A DNA stretch of 32,255 nt from Anaerolineales bacterium (GCA_016935755.1 JAFGQI010000012.1:1-32255); one strand, 5' to 3'. Positions 21,558 to 30,055 are shown, counted from the first letter of the stretch. Made by a program: numbers and translations. Notes: generated by a model not told the origin, from the sequence alone.

Positions 21558-22124
21558 ATGAGCGTCTGGTGGAAAATAGTGTTTGGTGTGGTTTGCGGGC
21601 TGCTGGCAGGGGGCCTGATCCTGCTGGTCAGCCAGCCGCGGCGCGGCGCGGCCATCGTGCTGCAGCCTCCGCCAACCCCTGAGCCGATGATTGTGCATGT
21701 GGCGGGAGCGGTGGCGCAGCCAGGGGTCTATTCCCTGGCGCCAGGCAGCCGGGTGGAGGATGCTATCCGGGCAGCGGGGGGATTCTCAGCCGATGCTAAC
21801 AGCAGCGCACTCAACCTGGCGGCGCTGGTGCAGGATGGTGAGCGGGTGATGGCGCCCACTCTGCCGCCTGCGATCACAGCGGGGGCGCCCGCGGTGAGAA
21901 GCGGCACGGCGGAGCCGCTTTTAGAGGCGGGACAGCTGATCAATATCAACACTGCCAGCCAGACGGAGCTGGAGAGCCTGCCGGGCATCGGTCCGGTGAC
22001 GGCGCAGCAGATCATCGCTTATCGTGAAGCCAACGGACCATTTGCCCAGATCGAGGATCTGATGGATGTGCCAGGGATTGGCGAGAAGACCTTTGAAAAG
22101 ATCAGGGATCTGATCACGGTATAA
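21558..22124 (+). CDS. comEA: ComEA-like DNA-binding protein (SLBB plus helix-hairpin-helix)
   Basis: The 188-aa protein has an N-terminal membrane anchor (WWKIVFGVVCGLLAGGLILLV), an SLBB domain (MIVHVAGAVAQPGVYSLAPG, then VEDAIRAAGGF) and a C-terminal double helix-hairpin-helix (ININTASQTELESLPGIGPV, then PFAQIEDLMDVPGIGEKTF). In naturally competent bacteria ComEA binds incoming DNA at the membrane. No comEC is in the window. The ATG at 21558 has GGGAGG 5 nt upstream. The 126 nt before it, from the S1 gene stop, hold nothing I recognise. Confidence 0.92.
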   Translation: MSVWWKIVFGVVCGLLAGGLILLVSQPRRGAAIVLQPPPTPEPMIVHVAGAVAQPGVYSLAPGSRVEDAIRAAGGFSADANSSALNLAALVQDGERVMAPTLPPAITAGAPAVRSGTAEPLLEAGQLININTASQTELESLPGIGPVTAQQIIAYREANGPFAQIEDLMDVPGIGEKTFEKIRDLITV

Positions 22125-22140
22125 AAAAAGGACCCCTAAA

Positions 22141-22770
22141 ATGGCGCAAACTTCGCATCCACCGGAAAGCTCAATAGATACAGATGCATTAGCGGCTGGA
22201 CTGCCTGCGGCGATCCGGCAGGCAATCGACAACCAGGATGAGATGGCCTTTGCCAATGCCCTATCAGAGCTGGGCGAGGAAGAGCAGGATCGGGTGATGG
22301 ATCTGCTCGACCGGTTGGCAGCGCAGCGGCGGGTGGAGATGCAGGCGCAGATGGAGGAGATGCAGGCTGCATTGGCGCATCTGCCGATCGGGGTGCGCCT
22401 GGCGGTGCTGGATGGCAATCCCCTGGCGCTGCAATCCGCCCTGGCGAACCTGCCGCCGGAGCAGGCCCAGCAGATCCTGGAAGATTTAATGAGCTCCGGC
22501 TTCCTGGAGGAAGAAGATGAGGGCATGGCGCAGCTCGACCTGAGCGAGTTCGAGCCGCTGATCGGCGCGATCCTGGCGGTGGCGCGCGGCGATCCCGGGG
22601 CGCGCCCGCAGGTGGAGGATTTTCTGGCTGACCTGGAGGCGCAGGGCTGGCAGCTATTGGGGCCTGTGCAGCGCATCTGGGAGGGGGAGCGCGGGCTGGA
22701 GGCCCTGGTGGAGGGGTTGGATGAGCAGGATACCCGGGTGGTGGGGATGATTTTGGAGCGGTTGGGGTAA
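22141..22770 (+). CDS. Hypothetical acidic helical protein
   Basis: The 209-aa protein has no family that I recognise. It is strongly acidic and mainly helical by composition, with Leu/Ala/Glu/Gln-rich stretches (about 45-85) that could form coiled coils. It has no membrane segment and no Cys. It starts 16 nt after comEA with an AAGGA site, so it is probably in the same transcript. It lies before a long AT-rich regulatory region at 22771-22951. Confidence 0.65.
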   Translation: MAQTSHPPESSIDTDALAAGLPAAIRQAIDNQDEMAFANALSELGEEEQDRVMDLLDRLAAQRRVEMQAQMEEMQAALAHLPIGVRLAVLDGNPLALQSALANLPPEQAQQILEDLMSSGFLEEEDEGMAQLDLSEFEPLIGAILAVARGDPGARPQVEDFLADLEAQGWQLLGPVQRIWEGERGLEALVEGLDEQDTRVVGMILERLG

Positions 22771-22835
22771 AACTGCCTCACTGCGGCAACTAGATAGCCA
22801 GCTGCAACTGGATCGCAAGATATAAATTTATCTAT

Positions 22836-22869
22836 AACGAAAGCAACTATATATATAGTTGCTTTCGTT
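22836..22869. promoter_or_regulatory. 34-bp perfect palindrome, candidate operator
   Basis: Two 17-nt arms (AACGAAAGCAACTATAT and its complement) meet with no loop at 22852/22853. The right arm overlaps the -35 box of the XRE gene promoter at 22868. Its core TATAGTTGC recurs at 22897-22905, next to the -10 box. The pattern fits cooperative binding of a dimeric regulator, most simply XRE autoregulation. Confidence 0.6.
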
Positions 22870-22896
22870 GCATTTATTTGAATTTCGTACTATAAT
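22868..22896 (+). promoter_or_regulatory. Sigma-70-type promoter of the XRE-cupin gene
   Basis: The -35 TTGCAT (22868-22873) and -10 TATAAT (22891-22896) are separated by exactly 17 nt. Transcription should start near 22903, about 50 nt before the ATG. This is the best-formed promoter in the window. Confidence 0.7.
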
Positions 22897-22902
22897 TATA
22901 GT
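22889..22902. promoter_or_regulatory. 14-bp palindrome over the -10 box
   Basis: ACTATAATTATAGT is a perfect palindrome that contains the TATAAT box. Together with the following TGC it repeats the TATAGTTGC half-site of the 34-bp palindrome. A protein bound here would block RNA polymerase. Confidence 0.55.
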
Positions 22903-22951
22903 TGCAGGCGCATATACGTTTATTTATGAAACCGAGAAGGAAGCACCAGAA

Positions 22952-23671
22952 ATGAACGATCTTGACCAGCCAGAAGATGAAGATGGTGGCAGTCACCCGC
23001 GCCGGAGACGACGACGGCGTGACTTTCTTGAAGCGCTGCAACAAAGCCAGGCGGTTGGGCGCATCCCGTTGGTGGATGTTGGGCAGCGGCTGCGGGAGAT
23101 ACGGATGGATTGCGGTTTCACGATTCGAGATCTGGCCAGGAAAAGCGGACTTAATGTCAACACGCTGAGTATGATTGAGAACGGTAAGGCGTCGCCCAGT
23201 TTGGAGACTTTGCAGCAGTTATCCTTCACCCTGGAGACGCCTATCGCTGCTTTCTTTGAAGACAACAGACCTAAAAATAAGATCGCCCACTACAAAGCCA
23301 GCCAACGCCCAAGCATAACATTTGCCCACGGAACGCTGGAAGACCTGGGAACTGGAATGCCACGACGCGGGGCTGAAACCTTTTTGGTTACACTCAAGCC
23401 TCACTCCAACAGCGGTGAAAATCTCATGGTCCATACCGGGCGAGAGGCTGTTTTCTGCCTGGAAGGGCAGTTGACCTACACGATTGAAGATCAAGCTTTT
23501 TTGCTGGAACCAGGCGACAGCCTGTTTTTTGAGGCGCATTTACCGCATCGTTGGCAGAACACTGGCGCGACTCCAGCGCGCACACTGTTGGTGCTCTGTC
23601 CATCCGATGAACAAGACCGCCCGACAGAACGACATTTTGCGCCAGAAACAACCCGCACCGATGTAGAGTGA
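22952..23671 (+). CDS. XRE-family transcriptional regulator with C-terminal cupin
   Basis: The 239-aa protein has an Arg-rich N-terminal tract at residues 17-23 and an XRE helix-turn-helix at about 45-102 (QRLREIRMDCGFTIRDLARK, then NVNTLSMIENGKASPSLETL). The cupin-2 domain is at about 155-225 (VFCLEGQLTYTIEDQAFLLE, then GDSLFFEAHLPHRW). Regulators of this plan bind a small molecule through the cupin; the PuuR/SutR group is an example. The ATG at 22952 is the only start that lies after the promoter. The gene next downstream, AhpD-like, begins 4 nt after its stop, so the two form an operon. Large palindromes in its promoter suggest autoregulation. Confidence 0.92.
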   Translation: MNDLDQPEDEDGGSHPRRRRRRRDFLEALQQSQAVGRIPLVDVGQRLREIRMDCGFTIRDLARKSGLNVNTLSMIENGKASPSLETLQQLSFTLETPIAAFFEDNRPKNKIAHYKASQRPSITFAHGTLEDLGTGMPRRGAETFLVTLKPHSNSGENLMVHTGREAVFCLEGQLTYTIEDQAFLLEPGDSLFFEAHLPHRWQNTGATPARTLLVLCPSDEQDRPTERHFAPETTRTDVE

Positions 23672-23675
23672 ATAT

Positions 23676-24308
23676 ATGAGCCAACTACCTAGAGCGATGA
23701 AGGCGTCCTTCAATAAGCGCATTTACACCTTCCCAACGTTTAAGGCAGATGTCGAGCAGATTTTCGACCACATGGACGATTTACGCCGCGCGTCGCGCGG
23801 CGGGCGGGTGAGCAAGGCTTTTGCCGAAAAGGTGATGCTGGTGGTCTCGGCGGTAAACGGCTGCCGTTACTGCTGCTATGGACACAGCCGGTCGGCATTG
23901 GCGGCGGGTGTGCCGGAGACTGAGCTGCAGAGCTTGCTGGCGCTTGACCTGGGGACTTTCCCTGTTGAAGAAGCCACCGCGCTGACCTTTGCTCAGCATT
24001 ATGCCGAGGCGAACGGCCAACCCGACCCGACCGCCTGGCAGCGGGTGGAGGCATATTACGGTGCAGAGACTGCCCATGACATCCTGGCATACCTGCGCAT
24101 GATCACCTTCGGTAGCCTGCTGGGGAATACTTTTGATGCCTTTGTGAGCAGGCTTGCTGGCAAGCCTGCCGCAGATAGCAGCCTGGGGAGTGAGTTGAGC
24201 GTGCTTTTTGGGGTTATATGGATGCCTGCTTCAAGATTGATTCGCCAGAGGTTCAACCGGAAGCAGCCTGGTATGGTTGAACAATCTGGTTTTTCAGATG
24301 AAAAATGA
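23676..24308 (+). CDS. AhpD-like carboxymuconolactone decarboxylase family protein
   Basis: The 210-aa, mainly helical protein carries the family motif NGCRYCCYGHSRSALAAGV, with C63, C66 and H70 matching the CxxC-x3-H redox site of AhpD. An extra Cys (C67) sits next to the second one. AhpD relatives act in thiol-peroxide reduction; others are decarboxylases. It begins 4 nt after the XRE-cupin stop, so that regulator may respond to peroxides, an organic acid or a related compound. This link is inferred. Confidence 0.85.
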   Translation: MSQLPRAMKASFNKRIYTFPTFKADVEQIFDHMDDLRRASRGGRVSKAFAEKVMLVVSAVNGCRYCCYGHSRSALAAGVPETELQSLLALDLGTFPVEEATALTFAQHYAEANGQPDPTAWQRVEAYYGAETAHDILAYLRMITFGSLLGNTFDAFVSRLAGKPAADSSLGSELSVLFGVIWMPASRLIRQRFNRKQPGMVEQSGFSDEK

Positions 24309-24348
24309 TCTGGAATTGGTTATTGAGATGTGGTTTTAGATCATAATC

Positions 24349-24366
24349 CTCCTGGCAGACCAGGAG
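24349..24366 (+). repeat. Small hairpin in the leader of the Mrp-fusion gene
   Basis: CTCCTGG-CAGA-CCAGGAG, a 7-bp stem. The right arm contains AGGAG, and a second AGGAG at 24380 serves as the ribosome-binding site before the ATG at 24389. A regulatory role is only a possibility. Confidence 0.35.
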
Positions 24367-24388
24367 AGACAAAAAACAGGAGACTTGT

Positions 24389-25807
24389 ATGCTTGACAAT
24401 CAGATGATATTTGAGGCGCTGTCGAAAGTAAACGATCCCGAACTGCACCGCAGCCTGACCGATTTGAAGATGGTACGCGACGTGCGTGTGCGAGGGGGTA
24501 AGGTTGATGTCACGATTGCTTTGACAATGCCCAACTGCCCGCTCAAGAGCCAGATCGAGGCGGATGTGCGCGCAGCGATTACCGCTCTGCCGGACGTCAA
24601 ACGGGTTTCTATTAAACTGACGTCCATGACCGAGGAGGAACGCAAGGCGCTCTTTGGCGAACCGAAACAAGGCGCGGCGATTCCATATAACCATATCCAA
24701 CGTGTGGTAGCCGTGATGAGCGGTAAGGGCGGGGTTGGGAAATCTCTGGTGACTGGCCTGCTGGCGACCGCGCTGGCGTGCAAGGGCTACCAGGTGGGTG
24801 TGCTGGACGCCGACATCACCGGTCCCAGTATTCCGATGTTGTTTGGATTGCAGGGTCCAGTAGATGCTGGCCCGGTTGGCATTCGACCATTGGAGAGCAG
24901 GAGCGGGGTTAAGGTTATCTCGATGAACTTTATGCTGGAAAGCGAAGATCAGGCGATCATCTGGCGCGGCCCCCTGATCGGGAGAGCGATCACCCAGCTT
25001 TGGGGCGATGTGATGTGGGGGGATCTGGATTACCTGCTGGTTGATCTACCCCCCGGCACCTCAGATGCCTCTTTGACAACGATGCAATCCCTGCCGGTCA
25101 ACGGGATCGTGATGGTCACAACCCCACAAAGCCTGGCATCCATGATCGTGCGGAAAGCGGTGCACATGGCGCAAGCGATCAAGACGCCTATTGTTGGCGT
25201 GGTAGAGAATATGGCTTACTTTGTCTGCCCAGACACTGGGAAGCAGCACTTTATTTTTGGTCCCAGCCACTCGGATGAGGTTGCGCTGACCGCCGAAGCG
25301 CCGCTGCTGGCGCAGTTACCCATCGACCCCCAGGTGGCGGCGCTGTGCGACGCAGGGAAGGTTGAAGAGGTTGACCTGGATGAAATCTCTGCCATGGTGG
25401 ACGCATTTATAAAAATTCCTGCCATCCATGTGGAGATTCGTAAGAAAAGCGATCAATCACTCTCTGCGATCGCGCGTCAGCTGATTGAAAGCCAGGAAAA
25501 CGTTGGAAGTCTTGAAAATCCCGATGCTCGGGGAAAGATACGCGGCTGGTGCGGCGACAGCATGCAAATTGATTTGCGATTGTCCGGAGAAACCATTCAA
25601 GAGGCCCGATTTACAACGGATGGCTGCAAGGCAACGATTGCCTGTGGCTGTATGATCACGCGGCTGGCGCGGGGAAAAACGCGGCATGAAGCGAAGCAAA
25701 TTACCCCGGAAGATTTAATCGCGGCATTGGATGGACTTCCTAAAGCGCATGAACACTGCGCAGAATTGGCAGTAAACACACTACGCCAGGCGATTGAAAA
25801 CGCCTAA
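24389..25807 (+). CDS. Triple fusion DUF59 - Mrp/NBP35 ATPase - IscU-like scaffold
   Basis: The 472-aa protein should assemble and deliver Fe-S clusters. Residues 1-80 form a MIP18/DUF59 domain (NDPELHRSLTDLKMVRDVRV, TMPNCPLKSQIE). Residues 105-345 form the Mrp P-loop ATPase: deviant Walker A SGKGGVGKS (111-119), GVLDADITGPSIPMLFG, VDLPPGTSD. Residues 355-472 form an IscU/NifU-N-like scaffold with WCGDSMQ (C388, D390), TDGC (C413) and HEHC (H456, C457), so all ligands are kept. The Mrp bridging motif, usually CPxC, reads CPDT at 280-283, so its second Cys is missing. DUF59-Mrp fusions are common; the added scaffold is unusual. It heads the cluster that runs to the end of the window. Confidence 0.9.
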   Translation: MLDNQMIFEALSKVNDPELHRSLTDLKMVRDVRVRGGKVDVTIALTMPNCPLKSQIEADVRAAITALPDVKRVSIKLTSMTEEERKALFGEPKQGAAIPYNHIQRVVAVMSGKGGVGKSLVTGLLATALACKGYQVGVLDADITGPSIPMLFGLQGPVDAGPVGIRPLESRSGVKVISMNFMLESEDQAIIWRGPLIGRAITQLWGDVMWGDLDYLLVDLPPGTSDASLTTMQSLPVNGIVMVTTPQSLASMIVRKAVHMAQAIKTPIVGVVENMAYFVCPDTGKQHFIFGPSHSDEVALTAEAPLLAQLPIDPQVAALCDAGKVEEVDLDEISAMVDAFIKIPAIHVEIRKKSDQSLSAIARQLIESQENVGSLENPDARGKIRGWCGDSMQIDLRLSGETIQEARFTTDGCKATIACGCMITRLARGKTRHEAKQITPEDLIAALDGLPKAHEHCAELAVNTLRQAIENA

Positions 25808-25852
25808 GAATCATCAGAAAGAAGTGGCATCTCATCATAGAAGGAGAGAGAA

Positions 25853-26299
25853 ATGAGCAATAAAGTGAAGATCGGGATCATTATCTGCGACCGCTATCGA
25901 ACCTGCGCGGGTGGAAAGTGCCTGCGATCTATGAGGAACAGGGAAGGCGCATTTGCCCAATACGCCGATGCTGAACTTGAACTGGTGGGCTACACCACCT
26001 GCGACGGTTGTCCGGGTGGTAATGTCGAATATACTGGGGAAGAAATGGTGAAGAACGGCGCGGAGGTCATTCATCTGGCAACCGGGCTGGTGGTTGGCTA
26101 TCCACCCTGCCCATATATCCAGACATTCAAGGCTTTCCTGGAGAAGCGCTATGGGGTGAGGGTTGTTGTTGGGACACATCCAATCCCACAAAAATATCTG
26201 GATCTGCATACGAGCCTGGGAACATGGGAAGACGCTAAATGGCAGCCGCTGTTAGAGCCAACTATGACAGATGAAGCTACTCGAAAGGCTTACAACTGA
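25853..26299 (+). CDS. CGGC domain protein
   Basis: The 148-aa protein matches the CGGC family: it starts KIGIIICDRYRTCAGGKCLR, then has TTCDGCPGGN and GYPPCPYIQ. The many Cys suggest binding of a metal or Fe-S cluster; the family's function is not known. AAGGAG precedes the ATG, 45 nt after the Mrp-fusion stop. Its place between an Fe-S assembly protein and a DUF89 protein fits a metallochaperone role, which is inferred. Confidence 0.82.
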   Translation: MSNKVKIGIIICDRYRTCAGGKCLRSMRNREGAFAQYADAELELVGYTTCDGCPGGNVEYTGEEMVKNGAEVIHLATGLVVGYPPCPYIQTFKAFLEKRYGVRVVVGTHPIPQKYLDLHTSLGTWEDAKWQPLLEPTMTDEATRKAYN

Positions 26300-26332
26300 G
26301 TGGAAGGAGAAGCGATAGTTTTGTAACGGGTG

Positions 26333-27199
26333 ATGAATACTTCGCTGGATTGTATCCCCTGCCTGTTGAGGCAGACGATTGAAGCGGTCAGATTGGTATC
26401 TGCGGATCCTTTTGTGCATGAGCAGATTCTGCGCGAGGCCTTGCATTGGGCTGAAGAGATGGATTTGAATCAGTCGCCACCGGTGATGGCGCAGCGTATT
26501 CACCGGCGTTTACGGGAGGTAACGGGCGTGAATGACCCTTACCTTGCGGCAAAGATGTGGTTCAACGGCATATCGGTCAAGCTACTACCCGCGCTGAGGG
26601 CGGAGGTGCAAGCTTCTCCAGATCCTTTGATGGCTGCAGCACGTATCGCGATTGCGGGGAATATGATTGATATGGGCGTGAACGGAAATGTAACCGAGGC
26701 GGATGTGAATCGGGCAATGAGGCAAGCCCTGTCGGAGCCGTTTTTTGGAGAAGAGGAGCGTTTTTGCCAGGCGATTGCCAAAGCGCGATCCATCCTGTAT
26801 CTGGCTGACAACGCGGGCGAAATTGCTTTCGACCGGCTGCTGATTGAGCAAATTTCGCCAGAGCGGGTTACGCTCGCTGTACGCGGCGCGCCGGTAATAA
26901 ATGATGCCACGCTGGTCGATGCGCAGGCTGTTGGCCTGGATGAAATTGTCGAGGTAGTGGGTAACGGCTCAGACGCTCCGGGCACGCTCCTGGATGATTG
27001 CAGCCTGGATTTTCGCCGCCGCTTTGCCGAGGCTGACTTGATAATTGCCAAAGGGCAAGGAAATTTTGAGTCTCTCAGCAATCAATCGGGCAATCTTTTT
27101 TTCTTGTTCAAGGTTAAATGTGCGATGATTGCAAATCAAATCAAGCAGCCCACAGGGACACAAGTGTTGATACATTCCAGTGTTTTCAGACCGGATTGA
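26333..27199 (+). CDS. DUF89/ARMT1-like protein
   Basis: The 288-aa protein starts with a CxxC motif (SLDCIPCLLRQ) and carries the metal-site segment YLADNAGEIAFDR, then VVGNGSDAPGTLLDD and KGQGNFESLSN. These fit the DUF89 family, whose eukaryotic members include metal-dependent phosphatases that remove damaged metabolites. Bacterial and archaeal members with the N-terminal CxxC have no assigned reaction. The start is the ATG at 26333, or the GTG just before it at 26330. It begins 33 nt after the CGGC gene. Confidence 0.85.
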   Translation: MNTSLDCIPCLLRQTIEAVRLVSADPFVHEQILREALHWAEEMDLNQSPPVMAQRIHRRLREVTGVNDPYLAAKMWFNGISVKLLPALRAEVQASPDPLMAAARIAIAGNMIDMGVNGNVTEADVNRAMRQALSEPFFGEEERFCQAIAKARSILYLADNAGEIAFDRLLIEQISPERVTLAVRGAPVINDATLVDAQAVGLDEIVEVVGNGSDAPGTLLDDCSLDFRRRFAEADLIIAKGQGNFESLSNQSGNLFFLFKVKCAMIANQIKQPTGTQVLIHSSVFRPD

Positions 27200-27266
27200 A
27201 AGGACGGTTGTGCGGCTGTCTAGGTGAATGAGTTGTTTTATGTAGGTGCACAAAACAGGAGGCCCT

Positions 27267-28001
27267 ATGTTCACAAACACGTTTGCTAGTGTTCTATTAG
27301 CCAGTACTTTGGCATGCCTGGTTACTACAATTGGCATCTATACGATCCGCAAGTACGAAAAATGGGGCAACAAAAATGTGGTCTATTTTATGAGCTTTGC
27401 CGCAGGGGTGCTTATCTCGGTTTCATTTGTCCACATTATCCCCAAATCCTTTCGCATGGACGCCGCCGCGCCAATATATCTGTTAGTCGGATATATGGGG
27501 CTTTATCTCTTCAACCGTTTTTTGACCGCTTTTGTTTGCAACGAACGTGAATGCACCGACCTAACGATGGGTGTTATTCCTATGCTCGGCATTGGCTTGC
27601 ATTCCTTTATTGATGGGATCATCTATTCTGTAACCTTCAATGTGAGCATATTCACCGGGGCCATGGCGGCGATTGGGATGGTGCTGCATGAATTCCCCGA
27701 AGGGATCGTCACATATCTATTGTTGAAACGAGGCGGTTTTTCACAGCGCAAATCAGCAATCTCTGCATTCCTGGCAGCAGCTATCTCTACACCATTGGGA
27801 ACACTGGTTTCGTTTCCGTTCATCAGCAGGATTGACCAGGCGACATTGGGCATCCTTTTAGCGGTTTCGGCTGGAGCATTGGTTTATGTGGGCGCTTCAC
27901 ACTTGCTGCCGGCTGTCGAAAAGGAGAACCAGAAATACAGCCTTATCGCTTTGGGAGCGGGCATTCTGATCGCTGTTTTGATTGTGCTTTCGAAAGGATA
28001 A
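27267..28001 (+). CDS. ZIP-family divalent metal transporter
   Basis: The 244-aa membrane protein has about eight helices. The ZIP metal-site motifs are in helix IV (GLHSFIDGIIYS) and helix V (MVLHEFPEGIVTYLLL). A third His lies in FVHIIPKSF. It should import zinc, iron or another divalent metal. The ATG at 27267 has ACAGGAGG 5 nt upstream. It sits 67 nt after the DUF89 gene and 12 nt before the radical SAM gene, so it probably supplies metal to the products of this cluster. Confidence 0.92.
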   Translation: MFTNTFASVLLASTLACLVTTIGIYTIRKYEKWGNKNVVYFMSFAAGVLISVSFVHIIPKSFRMDAAAPIYLLVGYMGLYLFNRFLTAFVCNERECTDLTMGVIPMLGIGLHSFIDGIIYSVTFNVSIFTGAMAAIGMVLHEFPEGIVTYLLLKRGGFSQRKSAISAFLAAAISTPLGTLVSFPFISRIDQATLGILLAVSAGALVYVGASHLLPAVEKENQKYSLIALGAGILIAVLIVLSKG

Positions 28002-28013
28002 ACGGGTAAAGGA

Positions 28014-28976
28014 ATGAAATATGTTTTTGGACCGGTGCCTTCACGGCGATTGGGGCAATCCTTAGGGATTGACCCTGTTCCACTCAAAACGTGCAACTGG
28101 AACTGCGTTTACTGTCAGCTGGGGCGCAGTATGCCGGTGACGAATGAACGGCGTGAATATTTCCCACGCGAAGATATGATCGTTGAGGTGAAACAGGCTT
28201 TGGCAGCCCACAAACCGGGTGAAATTGACTGGGTCACTTTGATCGGTTCGGGAGAGACGACCCTGCACGCCAGCATTGGCTGGCTGGTGCGACAGGTGAA
28301 GTCGCTGACGGATTTGCCAGTCGCGGTTATCACCAACGGATCTCTGCTGTACCTGCCAGAAATGCGCCAGGAATTATCCCCAGCAGATGCAGTGCTGCCT
28401 TCCCTGGATGCAGGGAACGCCAGGTTGTATCGCAAAATTAATCGCCCACACCCGGAGATCAGCTTCCAACGCCTGATGGATGGGCTGATCGCCTTTCGGG
28501 AGGAATATCAGGGCAAATTGTGGGTTGAGGTCATGCTGGTGCGAGGGCTGAATGATACTGAGCAGGCTCTGAGGGAGATCGCCTCTGCGCTGAAGCGCAT
28601 CCAACCGGATGAAGTTCATATTCTCCAACCAACCCGTCCCCCTGTAGAGACCTGGGTGCAGCCTCCAGATGAGGAAGGGTTATTGCGCGCTCGAGCGATT
28701 CTTGGAGATATCGCCAGAGTGATCGACCCGGCATATGGGTCTTTTGACCTCAGTGGGGCGACGTCGTTGGTGGATGCGGTTGTTGGGATCATCACTCGAC
28801 ACCCCATGCAAGAAGATGAATTGGTAGAGACACTGAAACACTGGGTGCCGGGAGAAGTGGGTGCAACACTGGCTGAATTAGAGAAGAGCAGCAAGGCGCA
28901 GGTGATAGAGCGCTATGGCATCCGTTTTTGGAGCGCCGCGCCGGCGCACTACCCTGACTCAAAACCGAAAGGCTGA
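28014..28976 (+). CDS. Radical SAM protein
   Basis: The 320-aa protein has the radical SAM cluster motif CX3CX2C (C27, C31, C34: KTCNWNCVYCQ) after KYVFGPVPSRRLGQSLGIDP. TLIGSGETTLH and VITNGSLL fit the barrel core. The C-terminal ~70 residues may be a winged helix (EDELVETLKHWVPGEVGATL, then VIERYGIRFW). This group, near COG0731, has no known product for its bacterial members. The AIR-synthase-like gene starts 10 nt downstream, so the two may act in one reaction pathway. Confidence 0.88.
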   Translation: MKYVFGPVPSRRLGQSLGIDPVPLKTCNWNCVYCQLGRSMPVTNERREYFPREDMIVEVKQALAAHKPGEIDWVTLIGSGETTLHASIGWLVRQVKSLTDLPVAVITNGSLLYLPEMRQELSPADAVLPSLDAGNARLYRKINRPHPEISFQRLMDGLIAFREEYQGKLWVEVMLVRGLNDTEQALREIASALKRIQPDEVHILQPTRPPVETWVQPPDEEGLLRARAILGDIARVIDPAYGSFDLSGATSLVDAVVGIITRHPMQEDELVETLKHWVPGEVGATLAELEKSSKAQVIERYGIRFWSAAPAHYPDSKPKG

Positions 28977-28986
28977 TGCGGAAAAA

Positions 28987-30030
28987 ATGTCCAAGTTTTC
29001 ATTCGATGTCCTGAACAGATGCGTGCATCCTTATCTGGGAACACAAGACCCAGATGTGCTGTTGGGTGCAGTTTTTGGCGAGGATGTGGCGCTGACGCGG
29101 ATCCAGGATGGCATTTTGGTGTCACATCTGGACCCGATTGTCGGGGCGGTTAAAAATATCGGATGGCTTGCTGTACATGTGGCTTGCAACGATGTCGCTA
29201 CCAGCGGCGCGCCACCGCGCTGGATTCTGCTGTTGATTCTGGTGCCCCAAAAAGAGGATGAACAACTTTTGGCTGAAATTATGGGCGATGTCAGCCGGGC
29301 AGCAAGCGAGATAGGGGTTTCCATTATCGGTGGTCATACCGGATACTCTGCGAGCTTATCCAGGCCATTGGTTGCGGTCACCGCTCTGGGAACCATGACT
29401 GATCGTGAGCCTGTGCGCACGAAGGGCGCTCGTATCGGGGATCATATCTTCGTGACCAAGGGGATCGCCCTGGAGGGGACGGCTATCCTGGCTTATGATT
29501 TCGCCGATGTTGCGCAACGATTAGGGTTGAGCAAGGATGAGTTGACCGAGGCGCGCCAATTGATGGCTGGGGTCAGTATCATCCCGGAGGCATTGGTGTT
29601 GGCTGAACAAGGTGCAACAGCTATGCACGATGTGACACGCGGCGGATTGCTGGAAACGCTCTTAGAGATGGCAAAATTGTCGGATGTGGGGATCCGAGTG
29701 GATGTAAAGCAAATCCCTATCCAGCGGATTGTGGCTCGTTTTGCTGCGGCGTTCCAATTTGAGCCTCTCAGTATGATTTCCTCAGGCACCTTGGTCGGCA
29801 CAATCCCTGCTGAACACGTGGAGGCAGCCAGCCGGAGCCTGTTGGAAAAAGGCATCCACTTTGCCGATATTGGTCAGATCATTCATGGCAGTGGTGTACA
29901 AATTTTGAAAGATGGGCAGATTACGCATTATCAGGATATCCGTTGCGAAACGGACGAATTAGCCCGGATGTGGGAACTCTATCCTCGAAATGAGGCGCAT
30001 CCTGGAACACCAGGTATCTTATCGAAGTGA
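28987..30030 (+). CDS. AIR-synthase-related ATP-binding protein (HypE/SelD/ThiL fold)
   Basis: The 347-aa protein has two halves of the PurM fold: GAVFGEDVALT, AVHVACNDVATSGAPPRWIL and IIGGHTGYS in the first, MHDVTRGGLLETLLEMA and MISSGTLVGTI in the second. Members of this superfamily use ATP to activate carbonyl or thiocarbamoyl groups or selenide. It ends without the PRIC tail of HypE and lacks the SelD Cys/Sec site at the N-terminus, so it is neither in the strict sense. The ATG at 28987 was chosen because the longer frame overlaps the radical SAM gene. Substrate unknown. Confidence 0.85.
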   Translation: MSKFSFDVLNRCVHPYLGTQDPDVLLGAVFGEDVALTRIQDGILVSHLDPIVGAVKNIGWLAVHVACNDVATSGAPPRWILLLILVPQKEDEQLLAEIMGDVSRAASEIGVSIIGGHTGYSASLSRPLVAVTALGTMTDREPVRTKGARIGDHIFVTKGIALEGTAILAYDFADVAQRLGLSKDELTEARQLMAGVSIIPEALVLAEQGATAMHDVTRGGLLETLLEMAKLSDVGIRVDVKQIPIQRIVARFAAAFQFEPLSMISSGTLVGTIPAEHVEAASRSLLEKGIHFADIGQIIHGSGVQILKDGQITHYQDIRCETDELARMWELYPRNEAHPGTPGILSK

Positions 30031-30055
30031 CAAAGGAGTAAGGGTTGAAGTTCTT

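Noticed and set aside
28987..30030. HypE, as a maturation partner of the [NiFe] hydrogenase
   Set aside because: The fold fits, but the essential C-terminal PRIC tail is missing and no other hyp gene is nearby; the hydrogenase is over 25 kb away.
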